DNA of 64,000 bases, taken from assembly GCF_023707985.1 (NCBI RefSeq), contig NZ_BRCF01000001.1, positions 307,967 through 371,966 of the forward strand, in the 5' to 3' direction. Each line of letters begins with the position of its first letter. Position 1 is the stretch's first letter. The stretch is from Sporosarcina sp. NCCP-2716 (lineage in GTDB: Bacteria > Bacillota > Bacilli > Bacillales_A > Planococcaceae). Shown one piece after another: positions 20,282 to 29,641 of this stretch. A program made the translations under genes and the position numbers. The notes beneath the pieces were generated by a model. The model searched no databases and had not been told where the DNA came from. It saw nothing but the letters and a program-made list of their open reading frames with translations.

Positions 20282-21511
20282 ATGGTACAGATCGATACAT
20301 TGCAGAACGGAGTCCGGCTCGTCAGCGAGCCGATGGAGCATGCCCGTTCCGTATCACTCGGCATCTGGGTGAAGGCGGGATCCGCATCCGAACGGCAAGG
20401 CGAAGAAGGGATCGCGCATTTCATCGAGCATATGCTCTTCAAAGGCACGGAATCCCGATCCGCTAAACAAATTGCCCAGCAGTTCGACCTATACGGCGGG
20501 GACATCAACGCGTTCACGACGAAAGAGACGACGTGCTACTACGCGACCGTTCTGGCGGACAAAGCGGCAGAGGCTGCAGAAATACTCGCGGATATGCTGC
20601 TGAACTCGGTGCTGAGCGAAACGGAGATGGAGAAGGAAAAGACCGTCATCCTGGATGAACTCGCATCGGTCGAAGATTCGCCGGAAGACGATGCGGACGA
20701 GCAGTTATGGAAGCTAATGTATCCGGAGCATCCGATCGGAAGGCCGATCGGCGGGACAGCCGCAAGCATCCGTGCATTCACCAGGGACCGGCTGCTCGGC
20801 TTCATGGACCGGTATTACACGCCCGGCAGGATCATCGTCTCGGTAGCGGGCTGCTTCCAGCCGGCGCTCCTCGAAGAGCTGGGACGGCTGTTCGGCACGT
20901 TCCGAAAAGACGGGACGTCCATGGAGGAAGAGGAATACCGGCCTGCCCGGTTCAGGAGCGGCACCATCCGGAAAGAGAAGGACATTGAACAGACCCATCT
21001 GTTCCTCGGCTATCCGGGGCTTGCAACGGACGATCCCGAAATTTATACACTGGCACTGCTCGACAGCATCGCGGGCGGCACGATGTCGTCCAGGTTGTTC
21101 CAGCAAGTGCGCGAAGAAGAAGGGCTTGCCTACTCGGTCTATTCGTACTATGCGGCGCACGAAGCTGAAGGGGCCTTTGTCATCGGCAGTGCAGCGGCAC
21201 CCGAGAATGAGAGAGCGCTGACCAGTGCTGTGCTTGACGTCATCAGAGACATCGCGCAATCCGGCGTCACCGCAGAAGAGCTCCATTATGCGAAAGAACA
21301 GATGCGCGGAAGTTTCCTCATCGGGCTCGAGACCGCGGAGGCCCGCATGCACCGGAACGGGAACAACGAGCTGCTCCTGCAGCGCCACCGGACGGAAGCC
21401 GAGGTGCTGGCACTCGTCCGCGCCGTGACGGTGAATGACGTGACGCGGATGGCGGGGCGCCTTCTTTTGACGGAGCCGGCCATATCGATCGTATCGCCGA
21501 ACCACCCGTGA
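20282..21511 (+). CDS. mlpA: M16-family zinc peptidase (MlpA/YmxG)
   Basis: A 409-aa processing-peptidase-like protein. HFIEH near residue 50 is the inverted zinc motif HxxEH, and GDINAFTTKETTCYYATV and the downstream glutamate (VILDEL) fit family members. In B. subtilis the homologue has been linked to control of extracellular protease expression. The start is ATG 20282 after GAAGGAGATGG; an extended frame to 20210 would run through the pnp terminator. The ymxG-ymxH-spoVFA order is conserved with B. subtilis. Confidence 0.92.
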   Translation: MVQIDTLQNGVRLVSEPMEHARSVSLGIWVKAGSASERQGEEGIAHFIEHMLFKGTESRSAKQIAQQFDLYGGDINAFTTKETTCYYATVLADKAAEAAEILADMLLNSVLSETEMEKEKTVILDELASVEDSPEDDADEQLWKLMYPEHPIGRPIGGTAASIRAFTRDRLLGFMDRYYTPGRIIVSVAGCFQPALLEELGRLFGTFRKDGTSMEEEEYRPARFRSGTIRKEKDIEQTHLFLGYPGLATDDPEIYTLALLDSIAGGTMSSRLFQQVREEEGLAYSVYSYYAAHEAEGAFVIGSAAAPENERALTSAVLDVIRDIAQSGVTAEELHYAKEQMRGSFLIGLETAEARMHRNGNNELLLQRHRTEAEVLALVRAVTVNDVTRMAGRLLLTEPAISIVSPNHP

Positions 21512-21580
21512 CCAAACCGGCTGTCAGCTTTTCCGCCGCCTTATCATAGACTGTATAGATAAAGCGGAGGAGGCATGTGT

Positions 21581-21853
21581 ATGTTATTGTCGGAACTCGC
21601 TCAAAAAGAGCTCATCCAGGTTGCTGAAGGGGTCCGCTATGGGTTCCTTGCGGATACGGATCTGCTGTTCGACAGACGGAGCGGCAGGATCATCGGTTTC
21701 GAAATCAGGGACCGTGCGGGCAGGATCCCCTTCCTGCAGAAGAAGGAGCCTTCCAGGGAATACATCCCGTGGAGTGAGATCGTACTGATCGGTGAGCACC
21801 GGATCCTTTTCGGGAAGACACACGACCTGGACGGAGTGGAAGCCGATGTCTGA
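21581..21853 (+). CDS. ymxH: YlmC/YmxH family PRC-barrel sporulation protein
   Basis: A 90-aa PRC-barrel-like protein (MLLSELAQKELIQV...LADTDLLFDRRSGRIIGFEI...IPWSEIVLIG). ATG 21581 gives proper spacing from GGAGGAGG (21566-21573), whereas ATG 21575 is only 1-2 nt away. It overlaps spoVFA by 8 nt. CATAGACT at 21545-21552 resembles the -10 of mother-cell sigma factors, but no clear AC -35 element is found. The homologue is co-located with the dipicolinate genes in Bacillales; its function is unknown. Confidence 0.85.
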   Translation: MLLSELAQKELIQVAEGVRYGFLADTDLLFDRRSGRIIGFEIRDRAGRIPFLQKKEPSREYIPWSEIVLIGEHRILFGKTHDLDGVEADV

Positions 21854-22625
21854 AAAGCGGTGGCTCGTCATCGGCAGTGACGAACGGATGACGTCTTGTG
21901 CAAGGATGGTGGAGCAGAGCTATCCCGACTGCTTGCGATATGAACACGACCAGGTGACGGACGGCCTGCTCAATTTGATCAGGCAGGGAAAACCATCACA
22001 TATCATCCTGCCTGTCCAGGGGATTACAGGGGAATTCCCTCCGGGCGCGTTCCGGAAAGGCGCCTGCCTTTATACGGGCCTCCTGAAAGAGGGGCAGCGG
22101 GAGGCGCTCGAACAGGACGGACTGGACGTCCAGAACTACTTGGCGGACGAACGGTTCGTCTGGAACAATGCCCGGCTGACAGCGGAAGCATTCGCCGCGG
22201 AGTTCATGAGCATGACGAAGGAACCTGTCGGGCAGACGGAGATCAGCATTGCCGGCTTCGGCAGGGTCGGCCGCATCACAGCAGAGGTCCTTGGCGGATT
22301 AGGGGCTGAGGTGAGCATCTATGCCCGCTCCGACGCGCAGCTCGGGGAAGCGGAAGCGCTCGGATTCGCAGCACACCCGCTCGACCCCGAACGGCTGCCC
22401 CGGTCCGGCTACCTCGTCAATACGATCCCCGCAGCCTGGCTGACGAGGGATCACGGCAGCAGGCTGCACGTGTTCGAACTGGCCTCCATGCCCGGCTGCC
22501 TAAGGGCCGATGACACCTCTGCATACTATACACTACATCTCGGTTTGCCCGGCAGGCACTTCCCGAAACAGGCCGGAGAGTATTTGGCGCAGACCGTTTT
22601 GAGAATGTGCAGAGGAAAGGAGTAA
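21846..22625 (+). CDS. spoVFA: Dipicolinate synthase subunit A
   Basis: With SpoVFB makes dipicolinic acid from dihydrodipicolinate in the mother cell, the calcium-chelating compound of the spore core. The Rossmann domain is clear (SIAGFGRVGRITAEVLGGLGA, about 139-159), followed by VNTIPAAWL and the ending ELASMPGC and GLPGRHFPKQAG. At 259 aa it is shorter than the 297-aa B. subtilis protein; the shortening lies mainly in the N-terminal domain. The start is inside the ymxH end, and the gap to spoVFB is 6 nt. Confidence 0.9.
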   Translation: MSEKRWLVIGSDERMTSCARMVEQSYPDCLRYEHDQVTDGLLNLIRQGKPSHIILPVQGITGEFPPGAFRKGACLYTGLLKEGQREALEQDGLDVQNYLADERFVWNNARLTAEAFAAEFMSMTKEPVGQTEISIAGFGRVGRITAEVLGGLGAEVSIYARSDAQLGEAEALGFAAHPLDPERLPRSGYLVNTIPAAWLTRDHGSRLHVFELASMPGCLRADDTSAYYTLHLGLPGRHFPKQAGEYLAQTVLRMCRGKE

Positions 22626-22631
22626 ACAAGA

Positions 22632-23225
22632 GTGCTTCACAACAAGCGGATCGGCCTCGGCATCACGGCCTCCCATTGTACGTATGAGGAACTGCTGCCG
22701 ATGATCGAACGGCTGCAGCAGGCAGGAGCAGCCGTTGTACCGGTCATCACACACTCGGTGCTGACAGCCGCCACGCGGTTCGGCACCGGAGAAGAGTGGA
22801 TCGAGAAAATAGAGGGTGCAACAGGTGAGAAAGTGATCTCATCCATCGCGGGGGCGGAGCCGTTCGGGCCTTCCTCGCCCGTCGACTGCATGATCATCGC
22901 ACCGATGACCGGCAATTCGATGAGCAGGCTCGCGAATGCAGCTACGGATTCACCGGTCCTGATGGCTGCAAAAGCGACCATGCGGAATCACGCCCCTGTC
23001 CTTCTCGGCATCTCGACAAACGACGCGCTCGGGCTGAATGCCTATAATCTTGTCAAATTGCTCAACATGAAAAACGTCTATTTCATCCCGTTCGGTCAGG
23101 ATGATCCATACAGAAAACCGAACTCCCTCATCAGCGATTTTTCACTGATCGCAGAGGCGGCCGCTGCTGCGATCGAAAAGACACAGCTGCAGCCGCTGCT
23201 GATCGCACACCAGCCGGAAAAATGA
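22632..23225 (+). CDS. spoVFB: Dipicolinate synthase subunit B (flavoprotein)
   Basis: A 197-aa flavoprotein-type partner of SpoVFA. It has GLGITASHCTYEELLPMIERLQ at the start, CMIIAPMTGNSMSRLANAATDSPVLMAAKATMRN and GLNAYNLVKLLNMKNVYFIPFGQDDP, all typical of dipicolinate synthase B. GTG 22632 follows AAAGGAG. The gene pair marks the organism as an endospore former. Confidence 0.95.
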   Translation: MLHNKRIGLGITASHCTYEELLPMIERLQQAGAAVVPVITHSVLTAATRFGTGEEWIEKIEGATGEKVISSIAGAEPFGPSSPVDCMIIAPMTGNSMSRLANAATDSPVLMAAKATMRNHAPVLLGISTNDALGLNAYNLVKLLNMKNVYFIPFGQDDPYRKPNSLISDFSLIAEAAAAAIEKTQLQPLLIAHQPEK

Positions 23226-23236
23226 ACGACAGAGAA

Positions 23237-23262
23237 TTCACGTTTATGGTATAATTCGTGAA
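23237..23262 (+). promoter_or_regulatory. asd promoter with flanking inverted repeat
   Basis: Extended -10 TGGTATAAT (TATAAT 23250-23255) with no good -35. The -10 lies inside a perfect inverted repeat TTCACG (23237-23242), 14 nt, CGTGAA (23257-23262), which could be an operator. Confidence 0.55.
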
Positions 23263-23318
23263 ACATGATTATCCGGTGCCCGCATCGCGGGGCATCGTGT
23301 CAGAGAAGGAGAATCGGC

Positions 23319-24362
23319 ATGCAGACGTACAATGTAGCAATTGTAGGGGCAACAGGTGCAGTGGGCGCTAAAATCTTGGATAAACTGCTGGAGCGGTCAT
23401 TCCCATACCGTTCGATCAGACTGCTGGCTTCTTCCCGCTCGAGCGGGACGGTCATACAGGCGGGCGGAAGGCTCTTCACGATCGAGGAGGCGAAGCCTGA
23501 GTCATTCAAGGATATCGACATTGCATTTTTCAGCGCAGGCGGATCGATTTCGGAAAAACTCGCCCCGGAAGCCGTGAAGCGGGGGGCTGTCGTCATCGAC
23601 AATACGAGCGCTTTCAGGATGGACGCGGATGTGCCGCTCGTCGTGCCGGAAGTGAACGCAGATGCACTGGAAAACCATAAGGGCCTCATCGCCAATCCGA
23701 ATTGCTCGACGATCCAGATGGCTGCGGCGCTCCACCCTGTCAACAAGGCTTATGGACTCGACAGGATCCTCGTATCCACGTACCAGGCGGTGTCCGGTGC
23801 AGGTTCGGATGCGATCCTCGAGCTGAAGTCCCAAAGCGGCCAATTCGACTCGCGGGCACGCAATTCGGCATCACAGCTTCCGAGTGCCGGTGCGAAACGT
23901 CACTATCCGATCGCCTTCAATGCAATCCCCCAGATCGACGTCTTCGACGAGAAAGGCTATACGAAAGAGGAATGGAAGATGATCAACGAAACAAAGAAGA
24001 TCTTCGGCGACAATTCCATCTCCGTATCGGCTACATGTGTCCGGCTCCCGGTCGTGACCGGCCACTCGGAATCCGTCTATATCGAAATCCAGGAGGAAGG
24101 GGTCACGGCGGAAGAGCTGCGGCGCACGATCGCCGGAGGACAGGGGATCACTGTCCAGGATGATCCCGAGAAACAGCATTACCCGATGCCGCTGTTTGCG
24201 GAAAACGAAGATAATGTATTCGTCGGACGCATCCGGAAAGACCCCGATCATCCGCGTGGGTTCCACTTATGGATCGTGGCTGACAACTTGCTGAAAGGCG
24301 CGGCGCTGAACTCGGTGCAGATTGCGGAAAAGCTGATCGGCCGGCCGCCGCGTCTTTCGTAA
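23319..24362 (+). CDS. asd: Aspartate-semialdehyde dehydrogenase
   Basis: NADPH-dependent reduction of aspartyl phosphate, the branch point to lysine/DAP, threonine and methionine. The 347-aa protein has the Rossmann motif VAIVGATGAVGAKIL and the catalytic Cys in NPNCSTIQM. The start is ATG 23319 after AGAAGGAG; the longer frame from 23265 runs into the promoter. It feeds dapA directly downstream; the aspartokinase dapG that lies between them in B. subtilis is absent. Confidence 0.96.
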   Translation: MQTYNVAIVGATGAVGAKILDKLLERSFPYRSIRLLASSRSSGTVIQAGGRLFTIEEAKPESFKDIDIAFFSAGGSISEKLAPEAVKRGAVVIDNTSAFRMDADVPLVVPEVNADALENHKGLIANPNCSTIQMAAALHPVNKAYGLDRILVSTYQAVSGAGSDAILELKSQSGQFDSRARNSASQLPSAGAKRHYPIAFNAIPQIDVFDEKGYTKEEWKMINETKKIFGDNSISVSATCVRLPVVTGHSESVYIEIQEEGVTAEELRRTIAGGQGITVQDDPEKQHYPMPLFAENEDNVFVGRIRKDPDHPRGFHLWIVADNLLKGAALNSVQIAEKLIGRPPRLS

Positions 24363-24387
24363 GACTACTGAAAAAAGGATGAAGCGA

Positions 24388-25281
24388 ATGGAATTAGGTC
24401 AGATCGGTACGGCGATGGTCACTCCGTTCGACAGGCAGGGTGCCGTCGATCTCGGTGCCGCATCACTGCTTGTCGATCATTTACTGTCGACGGGAACCGA
24501 TTCACTCATCGTCAATGGAACGACAGGAGAATCCCCGACCCTTTCCGAAGAAGAGAAAGAACAGCTTCTTACACACATCATCCGTACTGCTGATAAAAAA
24601 GCGCCTGTCATCGCGGGCGTCGGAACAAACGATACCCGCTCCTCGATCCGTGCCGCCGTCAGGGCTCAGGAACTCGGGGCGGACGGCGTCATGCTGGTCG
24701 TCCCGTACTACAATAAGCCGGACCAGCAGGGGATGTATGAGCACTTCAAAGCGATCGCTGAGCAGATAACGATCCCTGTGCTGCTGTACAACATACCAGG
24801 CAGGTCAGGCGTCAACATGACTGCGGAGACGGTGATCCGGCTGTCGCAGATCAGCAATATCCGGGCTGTCAAGGAAGCGAGCGGGGACCTTACCCAGATG
24901 ACCCGCATCATCGCCGGCACACATAGCGGATTCTCCGTTTACAGCGGTGATGACGCGCTGACACTTCCGCTGCTCGCGGTAGGGGGCAGCGGAGTCATAT
25001 CCGTCACGTCACATATCGCAGGCAGTGAGATGAGACGGATGGTCGATGCGTACTTGAGCGGCCGTCACCGGACAGCTGAAAAGATGCACCAGACACTGCT
25101 CCCGCTGTTCGAGGCGGTTTTCTCGAAACCGAACCCGGTGCCAGTGAAATATTATTTGAATCAGGCAGGGATTCCTGTCGGTGATGTCCGGCTCCCGCTC
25201 ACCGGAATGCCCGGACACGACCCGAATCTTGACGACACCCTGCAGCGGGTAAAGGCTGCTGCAGAGAGATTGTTCGGATAG
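24388..25281 (+). CDS. dapA: 4-hydroxy-tetrahydrodipicolinate synthase
   Basis: Condenses pyruvate with aspartate semialdehyde, the first committed step to DAP, lysine and, with SpoVFAB, dipicolinate. The 297-aa TIM barrel has the Schiff-base Lys162 (RAVKEASGD), Tyr134 (LLYNIPGRSG) and GTTGESPTL. ATG 24388 is chosen over ATG 24379 because of ribosome binding site spacing and homologue N-termini (MELGQIGTAMVTPF). Confidence 0.96.
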   Translation: MELGQIGTAMVTPFDRQGAVDLGAASLLVDHLLSTGTDSLIVNGTTGESPTLSEEEKEQLLTHIIRTADKKAPVIAGVGTNDTRSSIRAAVRAQELGADGVMLVVPYYNKPDQQGMYEHFKAIAEQITIPVLLYNIPGRSGVNMTAETVIRLSQISNIRAVKEASGDLTQMTRIIAGTHSGFSVYSGDDALTLPLLAVGGSGVISVTSHIAGSEMRRMVDAYLSGRHRTAEKMHQTLLPLFEAVFSKPNPVPVKYYLNQAGIPVGDVRLPLTGMPGHDPNLDDTLQRVKAAAERLFG

Positions 25282-25305
25282 CCGGCGGACTCGCCGGCTA
25301 TTTTT
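25278..25305 (+). terminator. dapA terminator
   Basis: ATAGCCGGC, loop GGACTC, GCCGGCTAT, then TTTTG. The stem begins inside the dapA stop codon. Confidence 0.9.
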
Positions 25306-25307
25306 GT

Positions 25308-25336
25308 TTGTGCAGAACTGCTCGGTCAAGTATAAT
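25308..25336 (+). promoter_or_regulatory. rnjB promoter
   Basis: TTGTGC (25308-25313), a 17-bp spacer and a perfect TATAAT (25331-25336), immediately after the dapA terminator. Confidence 0.65.
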
Positions 25337-25382
25337 GGGAACTAGTCGTTTAGTGCGGGAATCTCATATAGGAGGAAACAAT

Positions 25383-27050
25383 GTGACAAATGTTAAAAAT
25401 GAAGTAATCAGAGTCATCCCGCTTGGCGGGGTGGGAGAGATGGGGAAATCCATGTACGTCGTGGAAATCGATGAGGAACTGTTCGTTGTCGATGCAGGCC
25501 TCATGTTCCCTGAAGAAGAAATGCTCGGGATCGATTTCGTCGTTCCGGACATGACATACCTCGAAGAAAACAAAGACCGGGTCAAAGGGATTTTCCTGAC
25601 ACACGGACACGAAGATGCAATCGGTGCGATCGCTTACCTGCTGCAGAAAGTCCAGGCTCCTGTCTACGGTTCGAAGCTGACATTGGCGCTTGCGAAAGAG
25701 CACCTGAAAACAATGCCGGCTCCGGCGAGCGTCAAGTTCTTCGAAGTGTCGGCGAAAAGCCGGATGAACTTCAAACGGACGTATGTGACGTTCTTCAGCA
25801 CGACCCACAGCATTCCGGATTCACTCGGGATCGTTTTCCATACGAGTGAAGGTGCTGTCGTCCACACAGGGGAATTCAAGTTCGACCAGGCTGCAAAAGG
25901 CGCGTACAAGCCCGATCTCGGCAAAATGGCTGAACTCGGTGAGGAAGGCGTCTTCATCCTCATGTCGGATTCTACGGAAGCGGAACGTCCAGGCTACACG
26001 ACTTCCGAAACGGTTGTCGAAGCACAGCTGTCCAAAACGTTCTACGGTGCTGAAGGAAGGATCCTGGTCGCCGTCTACGCATCCAACTTCCTGCGGATCC
26101 AGCAAGTGCTGGACAAGGCTGCTGAGACAGGCCGTAAAGTGGCAGTCGTCGGGAAAAGCCTCGAAAGCTATTTTGAAGTCGGCGTGAAACTCGGCTACTT
26201 GACAGTTGCTGAAGGAACTGTCATCACGGTCAAGGAACTCGGGAACTACGATGACAGCGAAGTGGTCATCATCATGACCGGCAACCAGGGCGAACCGCTT
26301 GAAGCACTTGAGAAAATCGTCCGCAAACACCACCGCGATGTGCGCATCAAAGACACGGATACTGTGCTGATCACAGTCACTCCGTCACCGGGTTCCGAAG
26401 TCTCCGTATTCTCGATGATGAACGAACTTGCAAAACTTGGTGCGAAAGTGCTGACATCTGCCCGGAACGTCCACGTCTCCGGCCACGGCAGCCAGGAAGA
26501 CCTGAAGATGATGCTCAATCTCATGCAGCCGAAGAACTTCATCCCGATAACAGGTGAATACCGGATGCTGATCGCCCACTCCAAACTGGCTCAGGAGATC
26601 GGTATGCGTAAGAACCAGATCTTCATCGCGGACAAAGGCGATATCGTCGAGTTCAAGAACGGCAAGATCCGAATGAGCGGCCGAGTGACCGCAGGCAACG
26701 TCCTGATCGACGGCATCGGTGTCGGCGACGTCGGCAACATCGTCCTGCGTGACCGCAAACTGCTGTCGCAAGATGGGATATTCACGATCGTCATCACGCT
26801 CAGCCGAAAGCAGAAAAAAATTGCTGCAGGACCGGAAATCGTCTCCCGCGGATTCGTATATGTACGGGAATCCGAGGAACTGATGGAAGAGGCTTCGAAC
26901 CTGATCCGAAAGATCGTCGAGAAGTATGTGAATAAAGAAACGTTCGAATGGACAAACATTAAACAAGAGATCCGGGATACATTGAGCTCTTATCTGTACC
27001 AACAGACGAAAAGACGCCCGATGATCATTCCGATTATCATGGAATACTGA
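25383..27050 (+). CDS. rnjB: Ribonuclease J2
   Basis: Metallo-beta-lactamase/beta-CASP RNase, partner of RNase J1 in mRNA decay and rRNA maturation. Length 555 aa from GTG 25383, which follows GGAGG by 7 nt; the longer frame from 25308 covers the promoter. The zinc motif reads THGHEDAIGAI, with Ala where active J1 enzymes have His (HGHEDH). J2 proteins are known to be weak or inactive, so this supports J2 rather than J1. The C-terminal SGHGSQEDLKMM and MIIPIIMEY are typical. Confidence 0.93.
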   Translation: MTNVKNEVIRVIPLGGVGEMGKSMYVVEIDEELFVVDAGLMFPEEEMLGIDFVVPDMTYLEENKDRVKGIFLTHGHEDAIGAIAYLLQKVQAPVYGSKLTLALAKEHLKTMPAPASVKFFEVSAKSRMNFKRTYVTFFSTTHSIPDSLGIVFHTSEGAVVHTGEFKFDQAAKGAYKPDLGKMAELGEEGVFILMSDSTEAERPGYTTSETVVEAQLSKTFYGAEGRILVAVYASNFLRIQQVLDKAAETGRKVAVVGKSLESYFEVGVKLGYLTVAEGTVITVKELGNYDDSEVVIIMTGNQGEPLEALEKIVRKHHRDVRIKDTDTVLITVTPSPGSEVSVFSMMNELAKLGAKVLTSARNVHVSGHGSQEDLKMMLNLMQPKNFIPITGEYRMLIAHSKLAQEIGMRKNQIFIADKGDIVEFKNGKIRMSGRVTAGNVLIDGIGVGDVGNIVLRDRKLLSQDGIFTIVITLSRKQKKIAAGPEIVSRGFVYVRESEELMEEASNLIRKIVEKYVNKETFEWTNIKQEIRDTLSSYLYQQTKRRPMIIPIIMEY

Positions 27051-27066
27051 TCATACAATTCCCCTT

Positions 27067-27102
27067 AAGGATTTCCTTGCCGGCCGGCGGGAAATCCTTT
27101 TT
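27067..27102 (+). terminator. rnjB terminator
   Basis: AAGGATTTCC pairs with GGAAATCCTT across a 13-nt loop containing GCCGGCCGGC; TTTTT follows. Confidence 0.9.
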
Positions 27103-27122
27103 GTGCAAAAAGGAGGCAGAGC

Positions 27123-29486
27123 ATGTCTAGGAAAGTCTCGAAAAAGAAAAAGAAACGGCCGCCGAACAAGAAGAAAGGCAAAACCCCCCTGAATCCGCTG
27201 CTGTTCGAAGTGATCGGACTTGCAATGCTTGCGCTTGCGGTCATCATCCTGTTCGAATTCGGCCCTGTCGGAAGGGGGCTCGGCTCCGTCGGCCGCTTCC
27301 TGTTCGGCAACTGGCATGGCGCGCTGCCGCTCATGCTGATCCTCCAAGCCCTCGTCTTCATGGTGAAGCGGGGCGAACTCGGTTGGAAGAACCGGATTGT
27401 CGGCGGGAGCCTCTGCATCCTCGGCAGCCTGCTGCTGTTCAGCCATATCCTGCTGTTCAAGGAACTGTACGCAAGCCGTGTCCTGCTTTCGGACTCATCT
27501 TTGAGAGAAACGTGGAACGTCCTTATCACGAACGGAGGGATCAGTACACGAAGCGGCACGCTCGGCGGCGGGATGATCGGTGCCGTCCTTTTTGCCATGT
27601 TCTTTTCCCTCTTCGATTCAGCGGGCGCCGCAGTCGCGGGTGTCCTGCTGCTGCTGACAGGCCTCATTCTGATCACAGGCAAAGCATTGGCGCCTTACTT
27701 GGCGGAATGGTTCCCCTCGGTGTTCAACTCGCTGAAGGAGAAAGTGAAAGGGATCGACTTCAAGCCGCAGCCGAAAGAGAAGCCGGTGAAAACGCCAAAA
27801 CAGTCACCTGCCACCCGGGCGGGCAAGCATAAGAAGGACCAGCCGAAGCCGGCAGAACCGGTCGCATCGGTTCCGGAGGACGTGCCTGCGGAAACCGGGG
27901 AACCGTTCGTCCAGCCGATCATTTCCGCATTCAACGAACGGGCGGAGACGGAAGGGGAACAACGGACAGCCGCTGCTCCGGCCGCCGTTAAAGACGAGAA
28001 ACCGGAGCCGGCGGCTGCTGATGAAGCCGATCCGTACAAGGGCGTGTCCGGAGAGGAAGAGAACGAGTCCTATCAGCTGCCATCATTCAATCTGCTGAAA
28101 CAGCCGCCTGAGCACGACCAGTCAGGTGAATACAACGCCATCCAGGCGAACGCCCAGAAACTCGAGCGGACGTTCCTCAGTTTCGGCGTCAAGGCGAAAG
28201 TCACGCAGGTCCACCTCGGTCCGGCTGTGACTAAATACGAAGTGCTGCCGGATACCGGCGTCAAAGTGAGCCGTATCGTCAGCCTCTCGGATGATATCGC
28301 CTTGGCGCTCGCTGCGAGCGGAATCAGGATCGAAGCGCCGATTCCGGGGAAATCGGCAGTCGGTATCGAAGTGCCGAACAAAGCGGTCGCTGTCGTCTCC
28401 TTGCGTGAAGTGCTCGAAGCGAAACAGAACAACCGGCCGGACTCCAAGCTGCTCATCTCACTCGGCCGGGACGTCAGCGGGGAAGCGATGCTCGCGGAAC
28501 TCAACAAAATGCCGCACGTCCTGATCGCCGGCGCGACAGGAAGCGGGAAGAGTGTCTGTGTGAACGGAATCATCGTCAGTATCATCATGCGGGCGAAACC
28601 TCATGAAGTGAAGATGATGATGATCGATCCGAAAATGGTCGAGCTGAATGTCTATAACGGAATCCCCCATCTGCTCGCGCCCGTCGTGACCGATCCGAGG
28701 AAAGCCGCCCAGGCACTGAAAAAAGTTGTCTCCGAGATGGAGCGCAGGTATGAACTGTTCTCACATACGGGCACCCGGAATATCGAAGGCTATAACGACC
28801 ACATCGACCAATGGAACGAAGAAAACGACGAGAAACATCCGAAGATGCCTTACATCGTCGTCATTGTCGACGAGCTCGCCGACCTGATGATGGTCGCTTC
28901 GAACGAAGTGGAAGATGCGATCACCCGTCTGGCACAGATGGCACGGGCGGCGGGGATCCATCTGATCATCGCTACCCAGCGGCCGAGTGTCGACGTCATC
29001 ACCGGGATCATAAAAGCGAACATCCCGTCACGGATCGCGTTCGCCGTCTCGTCCGCCGTCGACTCACGCACGATACTCGACAGCGGTGGGGCGGAGAAAC
29101 TTCTCGGAAGGGGGGACATGCTGTTCCTCCCGGCAGGCGCTTCCAAGCCGACCCGCGTGCAGGGCGCGTTCGTTTCGGACCGGGAAGTCGAAACGGTCGT
29201 CGATTTCGTCATCCAGCAGCAGAAAGCGCAATATCAGGAAGATATGATCCCATCCGAGACGGAGGAGATCCAGGAGTTCGAAGAAACGGATGAACTGTAC
29301 GACGAGGCTGTCCAGCTGGTTATCGAAATGCAGACGGCCTCCGTTTCGCTCCTTCAGAGACGGTTCCGTGTCGGCTATTCACGTGCCGCCCGCATCGTCG
29401 ACCAGATGGAGATGCGTGGTGTCGTGGGACCTCCGGAAGGCAGCAAACCGCGTCAAGTGCTGGCCGGCAGGGACGCTGCAGAGTAA
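27123..29486 (+). CDS. spoIIIE: DNA translocase FtsK/SpoIIIE
   Basis: Septal DNA pump that moves chromosome into the forespore. The 787-aa protein has a basic N-terminus ([12 protein letters not shown]), four to five membrane helices (about 25-190), a charged Pro/Ala/Glu linker (about 200-310), the RecA-like motor with [12 protein letters not shown] (about 473-484) and [13 protein letters not shown], and a gamma winged-helix domain ([20 protein letters not shown]). ATG 27123 follows AAGGAGG. The conserved ymfC neighbour supports SpoIIIE rather than a second FtsK paralogue (SftA). Confidence 0.93.
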   Translation: MSRKVSKKKKKRPPNKKKGKTPLNPLLFEVIGLAMLALAVIILFEFGPVGRGLGSVGRFLFGNWHGALPLMLILQALVFMVKRGELGWKNRIVGGSLCILGSLLLFSHILLFKELYASRVLLSDSSLRETWNVLITNGGISTRSGTLGGGMIGAVLFAMFFSLFDSAGAAVAGVLLLLTGLILITGKALAPYLAEWFPSVFNSLKEKVKGIDFKPQPKEKPVKTPKQSPATRAGKHKKDQPKPAEPVASVPEDVPAETGEPFVQPIISAFNERAETEGEQRTAAAPAAVKDEKPEPAAADEADPYKGVSGEEENESYQLPSFNLLKQPPEHDQSGEYNAIQANAQKLERTFLSFGVKAKVTQVHLGPAVTKYEVLPDTGVKVSRIVSLSDDIALALAASGIRIEAPIPGKSAVGIEVPNKAVAVVSLREVLEAKQNNRPDSKLLISLGRDVSGEAMLAELNKMPHVLIAGATGSGKSVCVNGIIVSIIMRAKPHEVKMMMIDPKMVELNVYNGIPHLLAPVVTDPRKAAQALKKVVSEMERRYELFSHTGTRNIEGYNDHIDQWNEENDEKHPKMPYIVVIVDELADLMMVASNEVEDAITRLAQMARAAGIHLIIATQRPSVDVITGIIKANIPSRIAFAVSSAVDSRTILDSGGAEKLLGRGDMLFLPAGASKPTRVQGAFVSDREVETVVDFVIQQQKAQYQEDMIPSETEEIQEFEETDELYDEAVQLVIEMQTASVSLLQRRFRVGYSRAARIVDQMEMRGVVGPPEGSKPRQVLAGRDAAE

Positions 29487-29553
29487 TAGCGAGAAATATT
29501 GACAGAATTTGAACAGAAAGACTCTGGCGGCCAAGTTTTTTTCATCTGCCATG

Positions 29554-29582
29554 TTTATTTTCTCCTCCGGTAATGTTATAGT
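29554..29582 (+). promoter_or_regulatory. ymfC promoter
   Basis: TTTATT (29554-29559), a 17-bp spacer and TATAGT (29577-29582). The -35 is weak; the -10 is good. Confidence 0.5.
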
Positions 29583-29611
29583 ATGGTTGAATAAGACGAC
29601 GTCCAACATCA

Positions 29612-29624
29612 GAGGTCTGACCTC
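29612..29624 (+). promoter_or_regulatory. Palindrome, candidate operator of the GntR regulator
   Basis: A perfect palindrome GAGGTC-T-GACCTC between the predicted promoter and the start of the GntR-family gene. GntR/HutC regulators commonly bind short palindromes close to their own start, so autoregulation is plausible. Confidence 0.45.
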
Positions 29625-29641
29625 GTCCGGAGGGAGATGGG

